A DNA stretch of 64,000 bases from GCA-2709075 sp038146865 (GTDB lineage Bacteria; Pseudomonadota; Alphaproteobacteria; MPNO01; UBA2964): contig JAYQSL010000007.1 of the NCBI GenBank assembly GCA_038146865.1, positions 558,001 to 622,000 of the forward strand, written 5' to 3'. The translations under genes were made by a program, and so were the position numbers. This document shows positions 1-9,002 of the stretch, piece after piece. The first letter of the stretch is position 1, and every line of letters begins with the position of its first letter. A model generated the notes under the pieces. That model worked only from the letters and a program-made list of their open reading frames with translations. It had not been told where the DNA came from and made no database searches.

Positions 1-1193
1 GCAACTTGCTCTAATTCAGCGCGTTTCATTGCGCTAGCTATGGCTCGTTTCCAGATTAATTCGTATAACTTTCTTCCATCTTCATCTAAAAAGGCAGCAA
101 TGTCGGAGGGTAGCCTCCCCATATCGGTTGGCCTGATAGCTTCGTGCGCTTCCTGAGCATTTTTTGATCGATTGCGGAATTGATTGGGCGTTTCTGGAAC
201 ATATTGGGCCCCAAAAGTATTAGCAATTAATTCCCTGGCCGAGCGGTTTGCTTCGGCTGCGATGTTAACGCTGTCTGTGCGCATGTAGGTGATAAGACCA
301 ACTGTCTCACCATCCAGAGCAACGCCCTCATATAGTTTCTGGGCGCATCTCATTGTTCTTTGTGCCCCGAATCCCAGCTTCCTCGAAGCCTCCTGTTGCA
401 GTGTTGATGTCGTAAAAGGAGGTTGGGGGTTTCTCGAAACTGAACGCCTTTCGATTGATTTTACCGAAAAATCACTCTTTTCAACCTTCTCTCTGGCTTG
501 AGTAGCAATTGTTTCATTATATAGATCGAACCGATCGAGCTTTTTTCCATTAAAATGAGTTAAATTCGCATTAAACCGCTCGCCGCTCGTCGTTTCGAAC
601 TCAGCTTGAACTGACCAATACTCAGTCGGGATGAAAATTTCTATTTCACGCTCGCGATCGCAAACTAACCTCAGGGCCACAGATTGAACCCTTCCTGCCG
701 ATCGGCTGCCTGGTAATTTGCGCCAGAGGATGGGTGAGAGTGTAAACCCAACTAAATAGTCCAGAGCACGGCGGGCTAAATAAGCTTCAACTAATCCCGT
801 ATCTAATTCTCTCGGCGATCGCAACGCGTTTAGGACTGCCTCCTGCGTTATCTCGTGAAAGACAATCCGTTTTACATCAACGCCATCGAGAACCTTTTGA
901 TTTTGTAAAATTTCAAGCACATGCCATGAAATGGCTTCGCCTTCTCTATCAGGATCCGTTGCGAGATATAGGTTCGTTGCGCCCTTGGCCGCTTTTGCTA
1001 TTTGCTTGAGATGCGCGTTTGATTTGTCATCGATCTGCCAGATCATATTGAAATCTTTTTCTGGATCCACAGAACCGTTTTTTGCAGGGAGGTCTCGGAC
1101 ATGACCATAGCTGGCATATACAGCAAAGTCTGAGCCTAAGTACTTGTTGATTGTCTTTGCCTTTGCGGGTGACTCTACGACGACAACATCCAT
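1..1193 (-). CDS. topA: DNA topoisomerase I, N-terminal part (truncated by window edge)
   Basis: Type IA topoisomerase that relaxes negative supercoils through a transient 5'-phosphotyrosine link. The frame is read on the minus strand from ATG at 1193 and is open to base 1, so about 397 residues are visible and the C-terminal domains lie outside. The TOPRIM domain starts at residue 3 (VVVESPAKAKTI), and the acidic triad is in ATDPDREGEAI (Asp80, Asp82, Glu84). The active-site motif GLITYMRTDS places the catalytic tyrosine at residue 303 (bases 285-287). Both are in the places expected for the family. It lies downstream of plsY on the same strand, separated by 337 bases without a gene. In many alphaproteobacteria dprA sits between these two; I see none here. 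Confidence 0.97.
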   Translation of the reverse strand, partial: MDVVVVESPAKAKTINKYLGSDFAVYASYGHVRDLPAKNGSVDPEKDFNMIWQIDDKSNAHLKQIAKAAKGATNLYLATDPDREGEAISWHVLEILQNQKVLDGVDVKRIVFHEITQEAVLNALRSPRELDTGLVEAYLARRALDYLVGFTLSPILWRKLPGSRSAGRVQSVALRLVCDREREIEIFIPTEYWSVQAEFETTSGERFNANLTHFNGKKLDRFDLYNETIATQAREKVEKSDFSVKSIERRSVSRNPQPPFTTSTLQQEASRKLGFGAQRTMRCAQKLYEGVALDGETVGLITYMRTDSVNIAAEANRSARELIANTFGAQYVPETPNQFRNRSKNAQEAHEAIRPTDMGRLPSDIAAFLDEDGRKLYELIWKRAIASAMKRAELEQV

Positions 1194-1530
1194 TGATCAG
1201 CCATTTGTTGACAAATAAGACTCATTTCTGAGATCGCGAGATAATCAAGCTTTTTTCAAATTGGTCAACACAGATAAGAAATTCCCCCCATCTTAAATCT
1301 AGAAATTTTCTTTTTTCTGTATTGGAACCTTTAATTTGATCTCATGTCCTCCTTGCACACTTCGCACCACGCAGCCGCTTCGTCAACTCTCTATCTTTTG
1401 CTGGGTGGAAATTTACAACTTCCTGAATTAAGGGCTTAGCTGTCTCTCAAACCCTTTTGCTTTTCATCTTCTGTGGTTAATCAGAGGAGATGTAATGGTT
1501 TTCAATTGATTGCGATGAACAATTTGAGCT
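1194..1530. other. Gene-free stretch between plsY and topA
   Basis: This 337-base stretch has no reading frame with a credible start and ribosome site on either strand. A strong AGGAGG-like sequence on the minus strand near 1350 is followed by an ATG with only four sense codons, so it is not a gene. I also found no recognisable DprA fragment. It presumably carries the topA promoter on the minus strand, but I cannot point to clear -35/-10 boxes. Confidence 0.6.
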
Positions 1531-2154
1531 TCAGGTATTACTAGCGCCTATTCTAGATTCGTTACCTTTTAAAAGTCGCTTGATATTTGCTAAGTGCTTT
1601 ACCCAAATTAAGAACGCCATAATCGAATAAAATTCTGTGATTTGTGGTGTGGAAATAAACCAAGCTAGGATCGGGCATGAGAGACTAGAAATAAGCGCCG
1701 CTAGAGAGGAATAGCGAGTCGCCGCTGCGATTATGATCCATACCGCCAGGGCACAAAAAGCAATCGGCCACGTTAGGGCAAATAATAGTCCCAAGGAGGT
1801 GGCGACTCCCTTTCCCCCCTTAAAACGCAGCCAGATGGGGAAAAAATGACCAATTAATGCACCGAATCCCGCCACTATTTCGATATCAGGACCAAATTTT
1901 GCCGCTACCAAGACAGCAATTGCACCTTTTGCAGCATCTAAAAGCAATGTCGCTGCGGCTAAACCCTTATTACCCGTCCTGAGAACATTGGTGGCGCCTA
2001 TGTTACCTGAACCTATATCCCTGATATCACCAAGGCCTCTCACGCGCGTCAGTATAAGGCCAAACGGTATCGACCCCAGAAAATAACCTCCGAGAAGGGC
2101 AGCTAATATGAAGGGGTACGAAAACTCCCAACTAATCGGGTCAATCATTGGCAA
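1531..2154 (-). CDS. plsY: Glycerol-3-phosphate acyltransferase PlsY
   Basis: Integral membrane enzyme that moves an acyl group from acyl-phosphate to the 1-position of glycerol-3-phosphate, the first step of phospholipid synthesis. The 207 residues are usual for the family. The three conserved cytoplasmic motifs are present: GSIPFG at residues 27-32, GSGNIGATN at 48-56, and GH-FP followed by FKGGKGVAT at about 102-119. Five or so hydrophobic segments are visible. The start at 2154 (MPMID) could equally be the Met two codons later; the difference is trivial. The next gene upstream is divergent. Confidence 0.97.
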   Translation of the reverse strand: MPMIDPISWEFSYPFILAALLGGYFLGSIPFGLILTRVRGLGDIRDIGSGNIGATNVLRTGNKGLAAATLLLDAAKGAIAVLVAAKFGPDIEIVAGFGALIGHFFPIWLRFKGGKGVATSLGLLFALTWPIAFCALAVWIIIAAATRYSSLAALISSLSCPILAWFISTPQITEFYSIMAFLIWVKHLANIKRLLKGNESRIGASNT

Positions 2155-2266
2155 AAATCCATCCGCTACTTAATTACGCGTGCAATAAATGAACATCGTT
2201 TTATGTAAAATACAATTCGAGACTACAAATGTGGATAAAATATTGATTTTGAGTCGATTTTTCTCG

Positions 2267-2284
2267 CCATACGGGGGCGTATGG
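2267..2284. repeat. Short perfect inverted repeat (7-bp stem, GGGG loop)
   Basis: CCATACG at 2267-2273 and CGTATGG at 2278-2284 are perfect reverse complements around a GGGG loop. It lies in the divergent plsY / small-protein intergenic region, about 90 bases before the ATG at 2374, and is followed by only three T residues. It could be an operator or a 5'-leader hairpin; it is a poor terminator. Confidence 0.45.
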
Positions 2285-2373
2285 TTTAGTCTCTCTTAGC
2301 GAACTCGGGAGGGGGTCGCGACTTTAAGATAAAGCGTTGGCTGTTCTAGCCGGCGGACTTTGGGAGATGTGGC

Positions 2374-2688
2374 ATGAATTTTGACCCTAGTGTCAGGGAA
2401 ATGAGTAATCTTTCGGGAATTGCGGGGGAGGTGACTCTTTTTAGAGCGGTAATTGCTCGAGCTTTTCATGATGCTCTTAATAGAAGAGCGATAGACGGGA
2501 AGGCGGTCGATAGTGATGCCAGAGAAGCAAGGATGCTTCGAGAGGAAGCTAGAGATTGGTTGCTAACAGACAGTCCAGATTTTAGGCGCGTTTGTGAATG
2601 GGCCTTGTTGGAACCTGAAGCAGTTCGGGACTCAGCAGAGAGAGCAATTGCAAACTGTGACGCTGAGGTAGGGCAGGCTGCTGCTTAA
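2374..2688 (+). CDS. Small conserved-looking soluble protein of unknown function
   Basis: A 104-residue acidic, helix-rich protein with no signal peptide and no membrane segment. The start ATG at 2374 has a GGGAG ribosome site about 8 bases upstream. The central part (EARDWLLTDSPDFRRVCEWALLE) looks like a small uncharacterised alphaproteobacterial family from memory, but I cannot attach a name or function. The composition and the ribosome site support a real gene. Divergent from plsY and convergent with the parvulin gene. Confidence 0.7.
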   Translation: MNFDPSVREMSNLSGIAGEVTLFRAVIARAFHDALNRRAIDGKAVDSDAREARMLREEARDWLLTDSPDFRRVCEWALLEPEAVRDSAERAIANCDAEVGQAAA

Positions 2689-2723
2689 CGTAAAAGCTTT
2701 ACCCTTAGGATACATTTAGGCGT

Positions 2724-2744
2724 TAGGGATTTTCCAAAACCCTA
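2724..2744. terminator. Weak candidate terminator hairpin between convergent genes
   Basis: TTAGGG and CCCTA flank a pairable TTTT/AAAA centre with a bulged A, and the structure is followed by CTATTTAAT. It lies between two convergent genes, where a terminator is expected. The loop is very tight and the T tract is poor, so this is only a candidate. Confidence 0.3.
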
Positions 2745-2837
2745 TTTAATCGGGGGAGCCATTGCTTTGCCCTCTTATTGAAACGGCCCTGCACGTCTAT
2801 GACAACAGGCGGAGTTTTGGACCGAAACCTTAGCTTA

Positions 2838-3158
2838 TTAACCCGTTCTTTGGATCAAGTGATAGCCGAAATCGGTCTCCACCACGCCTGAGGTATCGCC
2901 TACTTCCATAGAGAAAGCAGACTCTTCGAATTCAGGAACCATCTGGCCCCGTCCGAAAGAGCCCAGGTCTCCACCCTCATTCCCGGAGGGACAGTCTGAG
3001 TGAGTTTTTGCAAGCTCTGAAAAATCCTTCCCTTGCTCAACTTCAGATTTTAACTCCTCGATAAGTTTTAGAGCATCTTCTTTGCTTCTATCGTTACTGG
3101 AACGCATGGAACCGGCATACATAAGTAGAATATGTGAGGCACGTACTTGTTCTGTCAT
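2838..3158 (-). CDS. Single-domain parvulin-type peptidyl-prolyl cis-trans isomerase
   Basis: A 106-residue stand-alone parvulin domain (PpiC type) that catalyses cis/trans isomerisation of peptidyl-prolyl bonds. It starts with the family signature RASHILLMY (residues 6-14). It continues with the FSELAKTHSDCPSG and GGDLGSFGRGQMVPEFE motifs and ends with GYHLIQ. There is no signal peptide, so a cytoplasmic role is likely. It lies 21 bases downstream of the flavin reductase on the same strand and probably shares its transcript. Confidence 0.93.
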   Translation of the reverse strand: MTEQVRASHILLMYAGSMRSSNDRSKEDALKLIEELKSEVEQGKDFSELAKTHSDCPSGNEGGDLGSFGRGQMVPEFEESAFSMEVGDTSGVVETDFGYHLIQRTG

Positions 3159-3179
3159 ATTAATTCCTAATTCTTGTAA

Positions 3180-3830
3180 TTATTCTGCTGCGACTTTTGG
3201 AGTTAACTTTTCCTCTACCGTGCGTTTTTTCATCGAAAAAACTTCATTTACCGCGCAATAATCCATGTATCCGAGACGCGCGATGGGTTTTATTTTTGTG
3301 ATATCTACGAGTCCTTTGTCATTAATAAATTCATCGTTGATGTGAACCATTACCACTCTGCCGATTACCATGTGATGAACAGACTCTGGATCGTGTCCAG
3401 GCAATTCAACAGTTTTATGATGCACACATTCCATGTGTGCTGGCGCCTCTTTCACCATTGGCACTTTGACTTTCTGTGCTCTAGTAGGTGTCAGGCCGCA
3501 TTCTAGAAGTTCATCAATCATAGGGTCATCAATCCAACTAGTATCAGACATCTTGGTCCGCGTATCCCAATGGGCCATGTTGAATACAAACTCGCCAGTT
3601 TGTTCTATATTGAGGACTGAGTCTTTTTTGGAACCATCTTCCTTACAACCGGCTGAAAACATTAAATAAGCTGGATTGTATGAGAGCATGTTGAAAAAGC
3701 TGTAAGGGGCAAGGTTGCCCACTCCATCCTTGCTTATTGAGCTAATCCATCCAATCGGGCGAGGAGCAACCAGTCCTTTTATTGGATTAAAAGGTAGCCC
3801 ATGATCATTGATATCTGGATCGTAATACAT
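3180..3830 (-). CDS. Flavin reductase family protein (FMN-binding split barrel)
   Basis: A 216-residue protein of the flavin reductase-like FMN-binding split-barrel family. The N-terminal pattern PRPIGWISSISKDGVGNLAP (residues 24-43) and the following PYSFFNMLSYNPAYLMFS are typical of the flavin-binding segment. Members reduce FMN with NAD(P)H for a partner monooxygenase, or bind FMN as oxidoreductases on their own. No partner oxygenase is adjacent. It sits 48 bases downstream of the AEC carrier and 21 bases before the parvulin, in a minus-strand run that begins with ruvX. Confidence 0.88.
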   Translation of the reverse strand: MYYDPDINDHGLPFNPIKGLVAPRPIGWISSISKDGVGNLAPYSFFNMLSYNPAYLMFSAGCKEDGSKKDSVLNIEQTGEFVFNMAHWDTRTKMSDTSWIDDPMIDELLECGLTPTRAQKVKVPMVKEAPAHMECVHHKTVELPGHDPESVHHMVIGRVVMVHINDEFINDKGLVDITKIKPIARLGYMDYCAVNEVFSMKKRTVEEKLTPKVAAE

Positions 3831-3878
3831 TGTTTCTTCCTAGATCATTTTATCCTGAAGGGAATTTAACAGTTCTGA

Positions 3879-4814
3879 TTAGTGAATTGCAAAGGGGCTG
3901 TCAGCGACCCAGGATAACACTATGGGTATAGCAACCGCGGATAGCAACGTTTCGGCGGTGAGAATTCCGGCCATAAGGCTTGCGTCTCCCCCAAGCTGCC
4001 TTGCGAGTATGTAAGATGCAGGGGATGCTGGGCACGCAGCAAATAGCATGACTATCACAAATGTGAGCCCGGAGAGCCCGATAAATATCATGATCAGGGC
4101 TGCTATTACGGGCATGATCGCTAGCTTAAATAGACAGGCAATTGTTAGGGCCAAATAGCGGTCTTTGCCGAGTGCTAAAACTAATCCGCTCCCGACACAA
4201 AGAAGTGCCAAAGGCAAAGCCGCTTGCGCAAGGATTTTTAATAATTGGATAACAATTTCCGGGGTGGAAACTGGAAGGTAATTGAGAGCCCAACCGATGG
4301 CGCATGCAACAATGATCGGATTTTGAACGATTTGTTTGGGGATTTTGTACCAATTTGTCGTCCCGGATCTGGTGTAGTGGGCGAGCGCTCCAATACAAAT
4401 TAAATTTACTACTGGCATTAGAACAGCCACGAATAACGCGCACAAAACTATTCCTTCCGCTCCATAAAGGAGCTTCGCTATAGCAAATGCAATATATGCG
4501 TTTATCCGAATCGATCCCTGCAGAACAGATGTGAAGGCAGGACCATTAATTCGTATTAAGGGACGAATAGCGAAGACCACTAGAGTAGATGAACATCCAA
4601 GAGCCACAATTGTCGTTGCGATATTTGCTACTGGTAGCTCAGATAGATCAGCTATGGCTAAATTCCCGATGATCAGAGCCGGGAGTAGAATGTAGTAAGC
4701 AAGATTTTCTGCCGGCTGCCAAAATCCGTCGCCTGGAAATCCGATTTTGCGAAAGCCGAAGCCAACTAAGATTAAAATAAAAATTGGAGCGATGGCTAAG
4801 GCAATTGAGAACAT
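3879..4814 (-). CDS. AEC family (auxin efflux carrier-type) permease
   Basis: A 311-residue integral membrane protein with about ten hydrophobic segments and the general pattern of the auxin efflux carrier (AEC/MdcF) family: an N-terminal FSIALAIAPIFILILVGFG segment and a late segment rich in small residues (AACPASPASYILARQLGGD). Bacterial members move organic acids such as malonate or malate, or remain unassigned; substrate cannot be told here. It begins 9 bases after ruvX, so the two are very likely co-transcribed. Confidence 0.88.
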   Translation of the reverse strand: MFSIALAIAPIFILILVGFGFRKIGFPGDGFWQPAENLAYYILLPALIIGNLAIADLSELPVANIATTIVALGCSSTLVVFAIRPLIRINGPAFTSVLQGSIRINAYIAFAIAKLLYGAEGIVLCALFVAVLMPVVNLICIGALAHYTRSGTTNWYKIPKQIVQNPIIVACAIGWALNYLPVSTPEIVIQLLKILAQAALPLALLCVGSGLVLALGKDRYLALTIACLFKLAIMPVIAALIMIFIGLSGLTFVIVMLFAACPASPASYILARQLGGDASLMAGILTAETLLSAVAIPIVLSWVADSPFAIH

Positions 4815-4823
4815 TGCAAGGTT

Positions 4824-5312
4824 TTAGGCAGAGTTTCCGCTGGTGTCACTAATAGTTTTTAAATAATCAAGTGCGCCTTGCAGGATAAAGGCTGCCGCCA
4901 TTTTGTCGACAACCTGTTTTTGTCGGGCTCGAGAGAGATCTGCCTCAATCATGGTTCGGGTAACGGCTACAGTGGATAGTCTCTCATCCCATAGGGATAA
5001 AGTTATACCCAATTCATCAATCAGATTCACAGCAAATTGTCTTGTCGATTGAGCGCGGGGGCCATACGTTCCATCCATATTAATTGGATATCCTAGAATG
5101 ACTCCGGCAATTTGCTGATGCTCTATTATCGATGCGATATTCTCACAGTCTTTTCGGAATTTTTTTCGGGTAATTGTTTTGTATGGAGAGGCGATTAAGC
5201 GACCAAGGTCTGAAATCGCGACTCCGATGGTCTTTGATCCCAAGTCCAATCCAATCACCCGTCCCTGTTTGGGTAAGATGTGTTTAAGGTCTTCTATGTT
5301 GCGGATCGTCAT
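4824..5312 (-). CDS. ruvX: Putative pre-16S rRNA nuclease / Holliday junction resolvase-like RuvX (YqgF)
   Basis: A 162-residue RNase H-fold protein of the YqgF family, involved in 16S rRNA 5' maturation and historically proposed as an alternative resolvase. The first acidic residue sits in IGLDLGSKTIGVAISD (Asp23). The WDERLSTVAV motif and the late Asp in QVVDKMAAAFILQGALDYL complete the usual set. It is divergent from gatC across about 80 bases, a frequent neighbourhood in alphaproteobacteria. Confidence 0.95.
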   Translation of the reverse strand: MTIRNIEDLKHILPKQGRVIGLDLGSKTIGVAISDLGRLIASPYKTITRKKFRKDCENIASIIEHQQIAGVILGYPINMDGTYGPRAQSTRQFAVNLIDELGITLSLWDERLSTVAVTRTMIEADLSRARQKQVVDKMAAAFILQGALDYLKTISDTSGNSA

Positions 5313-5390
5313 TGCCGATGATATTTTCCGCGCACCTCTGCAAGGGCGTCTGTGAGATTAGCTTTCTATGACTTTGGAGAAAAATAGGCC

Positions 5391-5681
5391 ATGTCCGTTG
5401 ATAAATCTACCGTAATGCGGATATCGCAATTAGCTCGAATAGAAGTCGCAGAGGGTGATCAAGATAAACTAGCCGATGAGTTAAACAATATATTGACTTG
5501 GGTGGAACAACTTAACGAAGTGGATACGGAAGGTGTGGCGCCTATGTCATCAGGTTTGCCTGGCGCGGTTTTGCCCCAGAGAGAAGATTTAGTTTCGGCA
5601 GGAAATCGGCAGCCAGATATATTGAGAAATGCCCCGGACTCTAGGAGTGGGTTTTTTGTTGTCCCTAAGGTAATTGAATAA
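5391..5681 (+). CDS. gatC: Aspartyl/glutamyl-tRNA amidotransferase subunit C
   Basis: The 96-residue small subunit of the GatCAB amidotransferase, which converts Glu-tRNA(Gln) and Asp-tRNA(Asn) to the amidated forms. It has the typical pattern ISQLARIEV near residue 11, LNNILTWVEQLNEVDT, GVAPM, and LRNAPDSRSGFFVVPKVIE at the end. Its stop overlaps the gatA start (TAATG at 5679-5683), so translation is coupled. Confidence 0.97.
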   Translation: MSVDKSTVMRISQLARIEVAEGDQDKLADELNNILTWVEQLNEVDTEGVAPMSSGLPGAVLPQREDLVSAGNRQPDILRNAPDSRSGFFVVPKVIE

Positions 5682-7159
5682 TGTCAGAGCTCACGGCGCT
5701 TACAATCGCTGAGGCTTTAAAAGGTCTGAAAGCACGAGAATACACGGCTGAGGAACTCACCGAGGAACATATTAAATCGATCGAGGCCGCACGTGACCTG
5801 AATGCATTTGTTCTTGAGACTCCTGATCAAGCTATTGAAGATGCAAGGGCTTCAGATGTGAGGCGTGCGGGTGGAGAAGTCGGCGCGCTTGAGGGTATTC
5901 CTCTGGGGATTAAAGACCTTTTTTGTACAAAAGATATTCGGACGACCGCTTGCTCCCACATCCTTGATAATTTTGTTCCATCATATGAGTCTTTTGTAAC
6001 CAAAAAACTGAGAGCCGCCGGGGCTACCTTTTTGGGAAAAACCAATCTTGATGAATTCGCGATGGGTTCATCAAATGAAACAAGTTATTTTGGGCCCGTC
6101 CGGAATCCATGGGGTCAAGCAGTTGATGATCCAGGCTTAGTGCCAGGCGGCTCTTCTGGTGGATCAGCCAGTGCAGTAGCTGCAGGGCTTTGTTTGGGCG
6201 CGACCGGAACTGATACAGGAGGATCAATCAGACAGCCGGCAGCTTTTTGTGGCATTGTCGGAATGAAGCCGACATATGGACGTTGTTCCCGATGGGGAAT
6301 TGTAGCGTTTGCGTCCTCTTTGGACCAAGCGGGACCAATGACACGAACCGTAAAAGATGCCGCAATCATGCTTGGGGCAATGGCCGGTTTTGATGAAAAT
6401 GACTCGACCTCCTCACAAAACGTTATTCCGGACTTGGAAGCCTGTTTGGGCCAAGACATCAAAGGTTTGAGAATTGGCATTCCTAGGGAGTACCGCGTTG
6501 AGGGCATGGACCAGGAAATTGAGACGCTTTGGGCTAAAGGTGCCCGGTGGCTCGAAGAGCAGGGCGCCGAGGTTATTGAAATTAGTTTGCCTAAAACAAA
6601 ATATGCATTGCCGACCTATTATATAATCGCGCCCGCGGAGGCATCGTCGAATTTGGCACGGTATGATGGGATGCGTTTTGGTTTACGTGTCGATGGACAA
6701 AATCTCGAAGAGACTTATATGAAAACGCGTGCTGAGGGATTTGGTGCGGAGGTGCGGAGACGGGTGCTTATAGGCACCTATGTACTTAGTGCGGGGTACT
6801 ACGATGCTTATTATCTGAAGGCTCAAAAAGTACGCCGAATAATTTCCGAAGAATTTGCCTCTGCTTTTGATCAGGTGGACGCAGTCCTCACGCCTACGGC
6901 GCCCACCCCTGCCTTTTCGCAAGGGGCAAAGACAGACGATCTCATATCAATGTATCTCAATGATGTGTTTACCGTGCCAGCTAGCTTGGCTGGTCTTCCA
7001 GCAATTTCCATCCCGGCAGGCCTATCTTCCCAAGGGCTTCCTTTGGGCTTGCAATTGATCACTCGTGCTTTTGATGAGTCAACTTTATTTCGTGTGGCCG
7101 GGGCTCTTGAAGAGGCTGCTGGCTGGTCACCACGTCCGCTCAAGTATCAAGGATCATAA
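5681..7159 (+). CDS. gatA: Aspartyl/glutamyl-tRNA amidotransferase subunit A
   Basis: The 492-residue glutaminase subunit of GatCAB, an amidase-signature enzyme that releases ammonia for transfer to the misacylated tRNA. The Ser-cisSer-Lys triad is visible: Lys78 in GIKDLF, the glycine/serine loop PGGSSGGSASAVAAG with Ser158, and the nucleophile Ser182 in DTGGSIRQPAAFCG. Length is standard. It overlaps gatC by one base and is followed directly by a small membrane-protein gene before gatB. Confidence 0.98.
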   Translation: MSELTALTIAEALKGLKAREYTAEELTEEHIKSIEAARDLNAFVLETPDQAIEDARASDVRRAGGEVGALEGIPLGIKDLFCTKDIRTTACSHILDNFVPSYESFVTKKLRAAGATFLGKTNLDEFAMGSSNETSYFGPVRNPWGQAVDDPGLVPGGSSGGSASAVAAGLCLGATGTDTGGSIRQPAAFCGIVGMKPTYGRCSRWGIVAFASSLDQAGPMTRTVKDAAIMLGAMAGFDENDSTSSQNVIPDLEACLGQDIKGLRIGIPREYRVEGMDQEIETLWAKGARWLEEQGAEVIEISLPKTKYALPTYYIIAPAEASSNLARYDGMRFGLRVDGQNLEETYMKTRAEGFGAEVRRRVLIGTYVLSAGYYDAYYLKAQKVRRIISEEFASAFDQVDAVLTPTAPTPAFSQGAKTDDLISMYLNDVFTVPASLAGLPAISIPAGLSSQGLPLGLQLITRAFDESTLFRVAGALEEAAGWSPRPLKYQGS

Positions 7160-7160
7160 A

Positions 7161-7481
7161 GTGCGATATCATTTTTGGTATGTGCTGATCCATGTTGGTT
7201 TAGGGCTAATTGGTTACCAGTATTTTTTGTTCACAAATACTGGGGGTACGTTAGCGTTTGGAGCAGCATTAGTTGTTCAGGCTTACGCTGTTTTTGAAAT
7301 ACATAGAGAGGCTTGGCCTCGTTTTAAACCGTCCAGGGACGCGGAACCTAGCCTTCAAACCCGAAATGAGATGTATACAGATTATAAGAAAAGGCTGCTT
7401 CGCGTTTGGTTTATGCGAAGTTGCATGTATGCGCTTCTAACGTTGATCGCTGCTATGGCCGTAAGAGGGGAAGGACCCTGA
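7161..7481 (+). CDS. Small three-helix membrane protein inside the gatCAB operon
   Basis: The frame begins at GTG 7161, one base after the gatA stop, with AAGGA about 8 bases upstream; a longer upstream frame would run back into gatA and is unlikely. The 106 residues carry three hydrophobic segments (about residues 6-24, 29-45 and 84-101) separated by a basic loop (KKRLLRVWFMR). The stop overlaps the gatB start (TGATG at 7479-7483), so it is translated within the operon. I recognise no family. The position suggests co-expression with GatCAB but does not show a role in it. Confidence 0.75.
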   Translation: MRYHFWYVLIHVGLGLIGYQYFLFTNTGGTLAFGAALVVQAYAVFEIHREAWPRFKPSRDAEPSLQTRNEMYTDYKKRLLRVWFMRSCMYALLTLIAAMAVRGEGP

Positions 7482-8932
7482 TGAGTTTGATTAAAGGAAG
7501 AACCGGAGACTGGGAGATCGTTATTGGTCTTGAGGTGCATGCCCAGGTCTCCACCGCATCAAAACTCTTTTCCGGTGCCTCTACAGAGTTCGGCGCTGAG
7601 CCTAACACTCAGGTTACGCTGGTTGATGCCGCGTTACCCGGTATGTTGCCCGTTTTGAATAAAGAAGCGGTTGAGCAAGCGGTGCTCACTGGTCTCGCGA
7701 TTAATGCAAATATCAACGAGCATTCAGTTTTCGATAGAAAAAATTATTTTTATCCTGATTTACCGCAGGGTTATCAAATTTCTCAATTTAGTGATCCTAT
7801 TGTTGGTTCTGGCGAGATCGAGATAGAGCTGGATGGTGGTTTAACACGGACAGTTCGAATAACTCGTATCCATCTAGAACAAGATGCTGGGAAAAGTCTG
7901 CATGATCAGGCACCAAATCATACTTATGTTGATCTCAATCGATCCGGGGTGCCTCTAATGGAAATTGTTTCTGAACCCGATATTCGATCTGCCGCTGAGG
8001 CAGCAGCTTATGTTGTGAAACTTCGTTCAATTCTCCAATACGTAGGTAGTTGTGACGGCAACATGGAACGGGGTAATTTAAGATGTGATGCGAACGTCTC
8101 GGTGAGAAGGCCCGGAGAGGAATACGGGACGCGTTGCGAAATTAAAAACCTTAACTCGATCCGATTTCTTCAGCAGGCGATTGATTACGAAGCCAGGCGC
8201 CAAGTTGATTTGATTGAGTCTGGAGAAAAAATAGTTCAGGAAACTCGACTTTTTGACTCTAATAAGGGCGTTACGCGTTCGATGAGAAGCAAGGAAGAAG
8301 CGCATGACTATCGTTATTTTCCTGATCCCGATTTAATGCCATTGGACCTGGAATCTGATTATATCGAGTCTCTTCGCCTTTCATTGCCGGAACTTCCAGA
8401 CCAAAAGTTAGAGCGGTTTATCAACGACCTAAAGCTGCCTTTAGACGTTGCTAAGGAATTAGTCACGGAGAAAGAAAAAGCAGATTATTTTGAGCCGGTG
8501 GCCCTCCGCCGCGATGCGAAACTGGTTTCTAGTATGGTCCGAAAAGATGTATTTGGTTACGCAAACAACCATTCATTAGAGATCTCGGAAGTTCCTGTTC
8601 TCCCTGATCAATATGGAGAACTCGTTGATTTAGTATCTGCTGGTGATGTCAATGCGCGAACGGCAAGCGAAGTTTTTGTTGAAATGGCCGAAACGGGGAA
8701 ATCTGCGAAGTCGATAGTCGAAGAGCGAGGCCTAAAACAAGTTTCTGATTCAGGAGAGCTTGAAAAAATTTTAGATGACATTATCGCTGGTTCCGAAGAG
8801 CAAGTGGTGCAGTTCAAAAATGGCAATGAGAAGATCATTGGCTGGTTTGTTGGACAGGTCATGCAAAAGACCAAGGGTCAGGCAAACCCAACCGTGGTCA
8901 ACGATCTTTTGAAAAAGAAGTTGGATAAATAG
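7481..8932 (+). CDS. gatB: Aspartyl/glutamyl-tRNA amidotransferase subunit B
   Basis: The 483-residue GatB kinase/tRNA-binding subunit. I place the start at ATG 7481 (MSLIKGRTGDWEIVIGLEVH), because the 25 residues further upstream are a shadow of the preceding gene. The signatures WEIVIGLEVHAQ, YFYPDLPQGYQISQF, GKSLHD, DLNRSGVPLMEIVSEPD and HDYRYFPDPDLMPL are present in order. The C-terminal YqeY-like tail ends in the usual helical segment (GKSAKSIVEERGLKQVSD). Confidence 0.98.
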   Translation: MSLIKGRTGDWEIVIGLEVHAQVSTASKLFSGASTEFGAEPNTQVTLVDAALPGMLPVLNKEAVEQAVLTGLAINANINEHSVFDRKNYFYPDLPQGYQISQFSDPIVGSGEIEIELDGGLTRTVRITRIHLEQDAGKSLHDQAPNHTYVDLNRSGVPLMEIVSEPDIRSAAEAAAYVVKLRSILQYVGSCDGNMERGNLRCDANVSVRRPGEEYGTRCEIKNLNSIRFLQQAIDYEARRQVDLIESGEKIVQETRLFDSNKGVTRSMRSKEEAHDYRYFPDPDLMPLDLESDYIESLRLSLPELPDQKLERFINDLKLPLDVAKELVTEKEKADYFEPVALRRDAKLVSSMVRKDVFGYANNHSLEISEVPVLPDQYGELVDLVSAGDVNARTASEVFVEMAETGKSAKSIVEERGLKQVSDSGELEKILDDIIAGSEEQVVQFKNGNEKIIGWFVGQVMQKTKGQANPTVVNDLLKKKLDK

Positions 8933-9002
8933 GAAGAGGTGGCACTTAGCCGAAGACCCTCTCCTCTGGTTTTTAATAAAAAGTAATTTGAAGAGGGTTT
9001 CG

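Noticed and set aside
1340..1360. Small gene with an AGGAGG-like site on the minus strand near 1350
   Set aside because: Only four sense codons follow the ATG before a stop.
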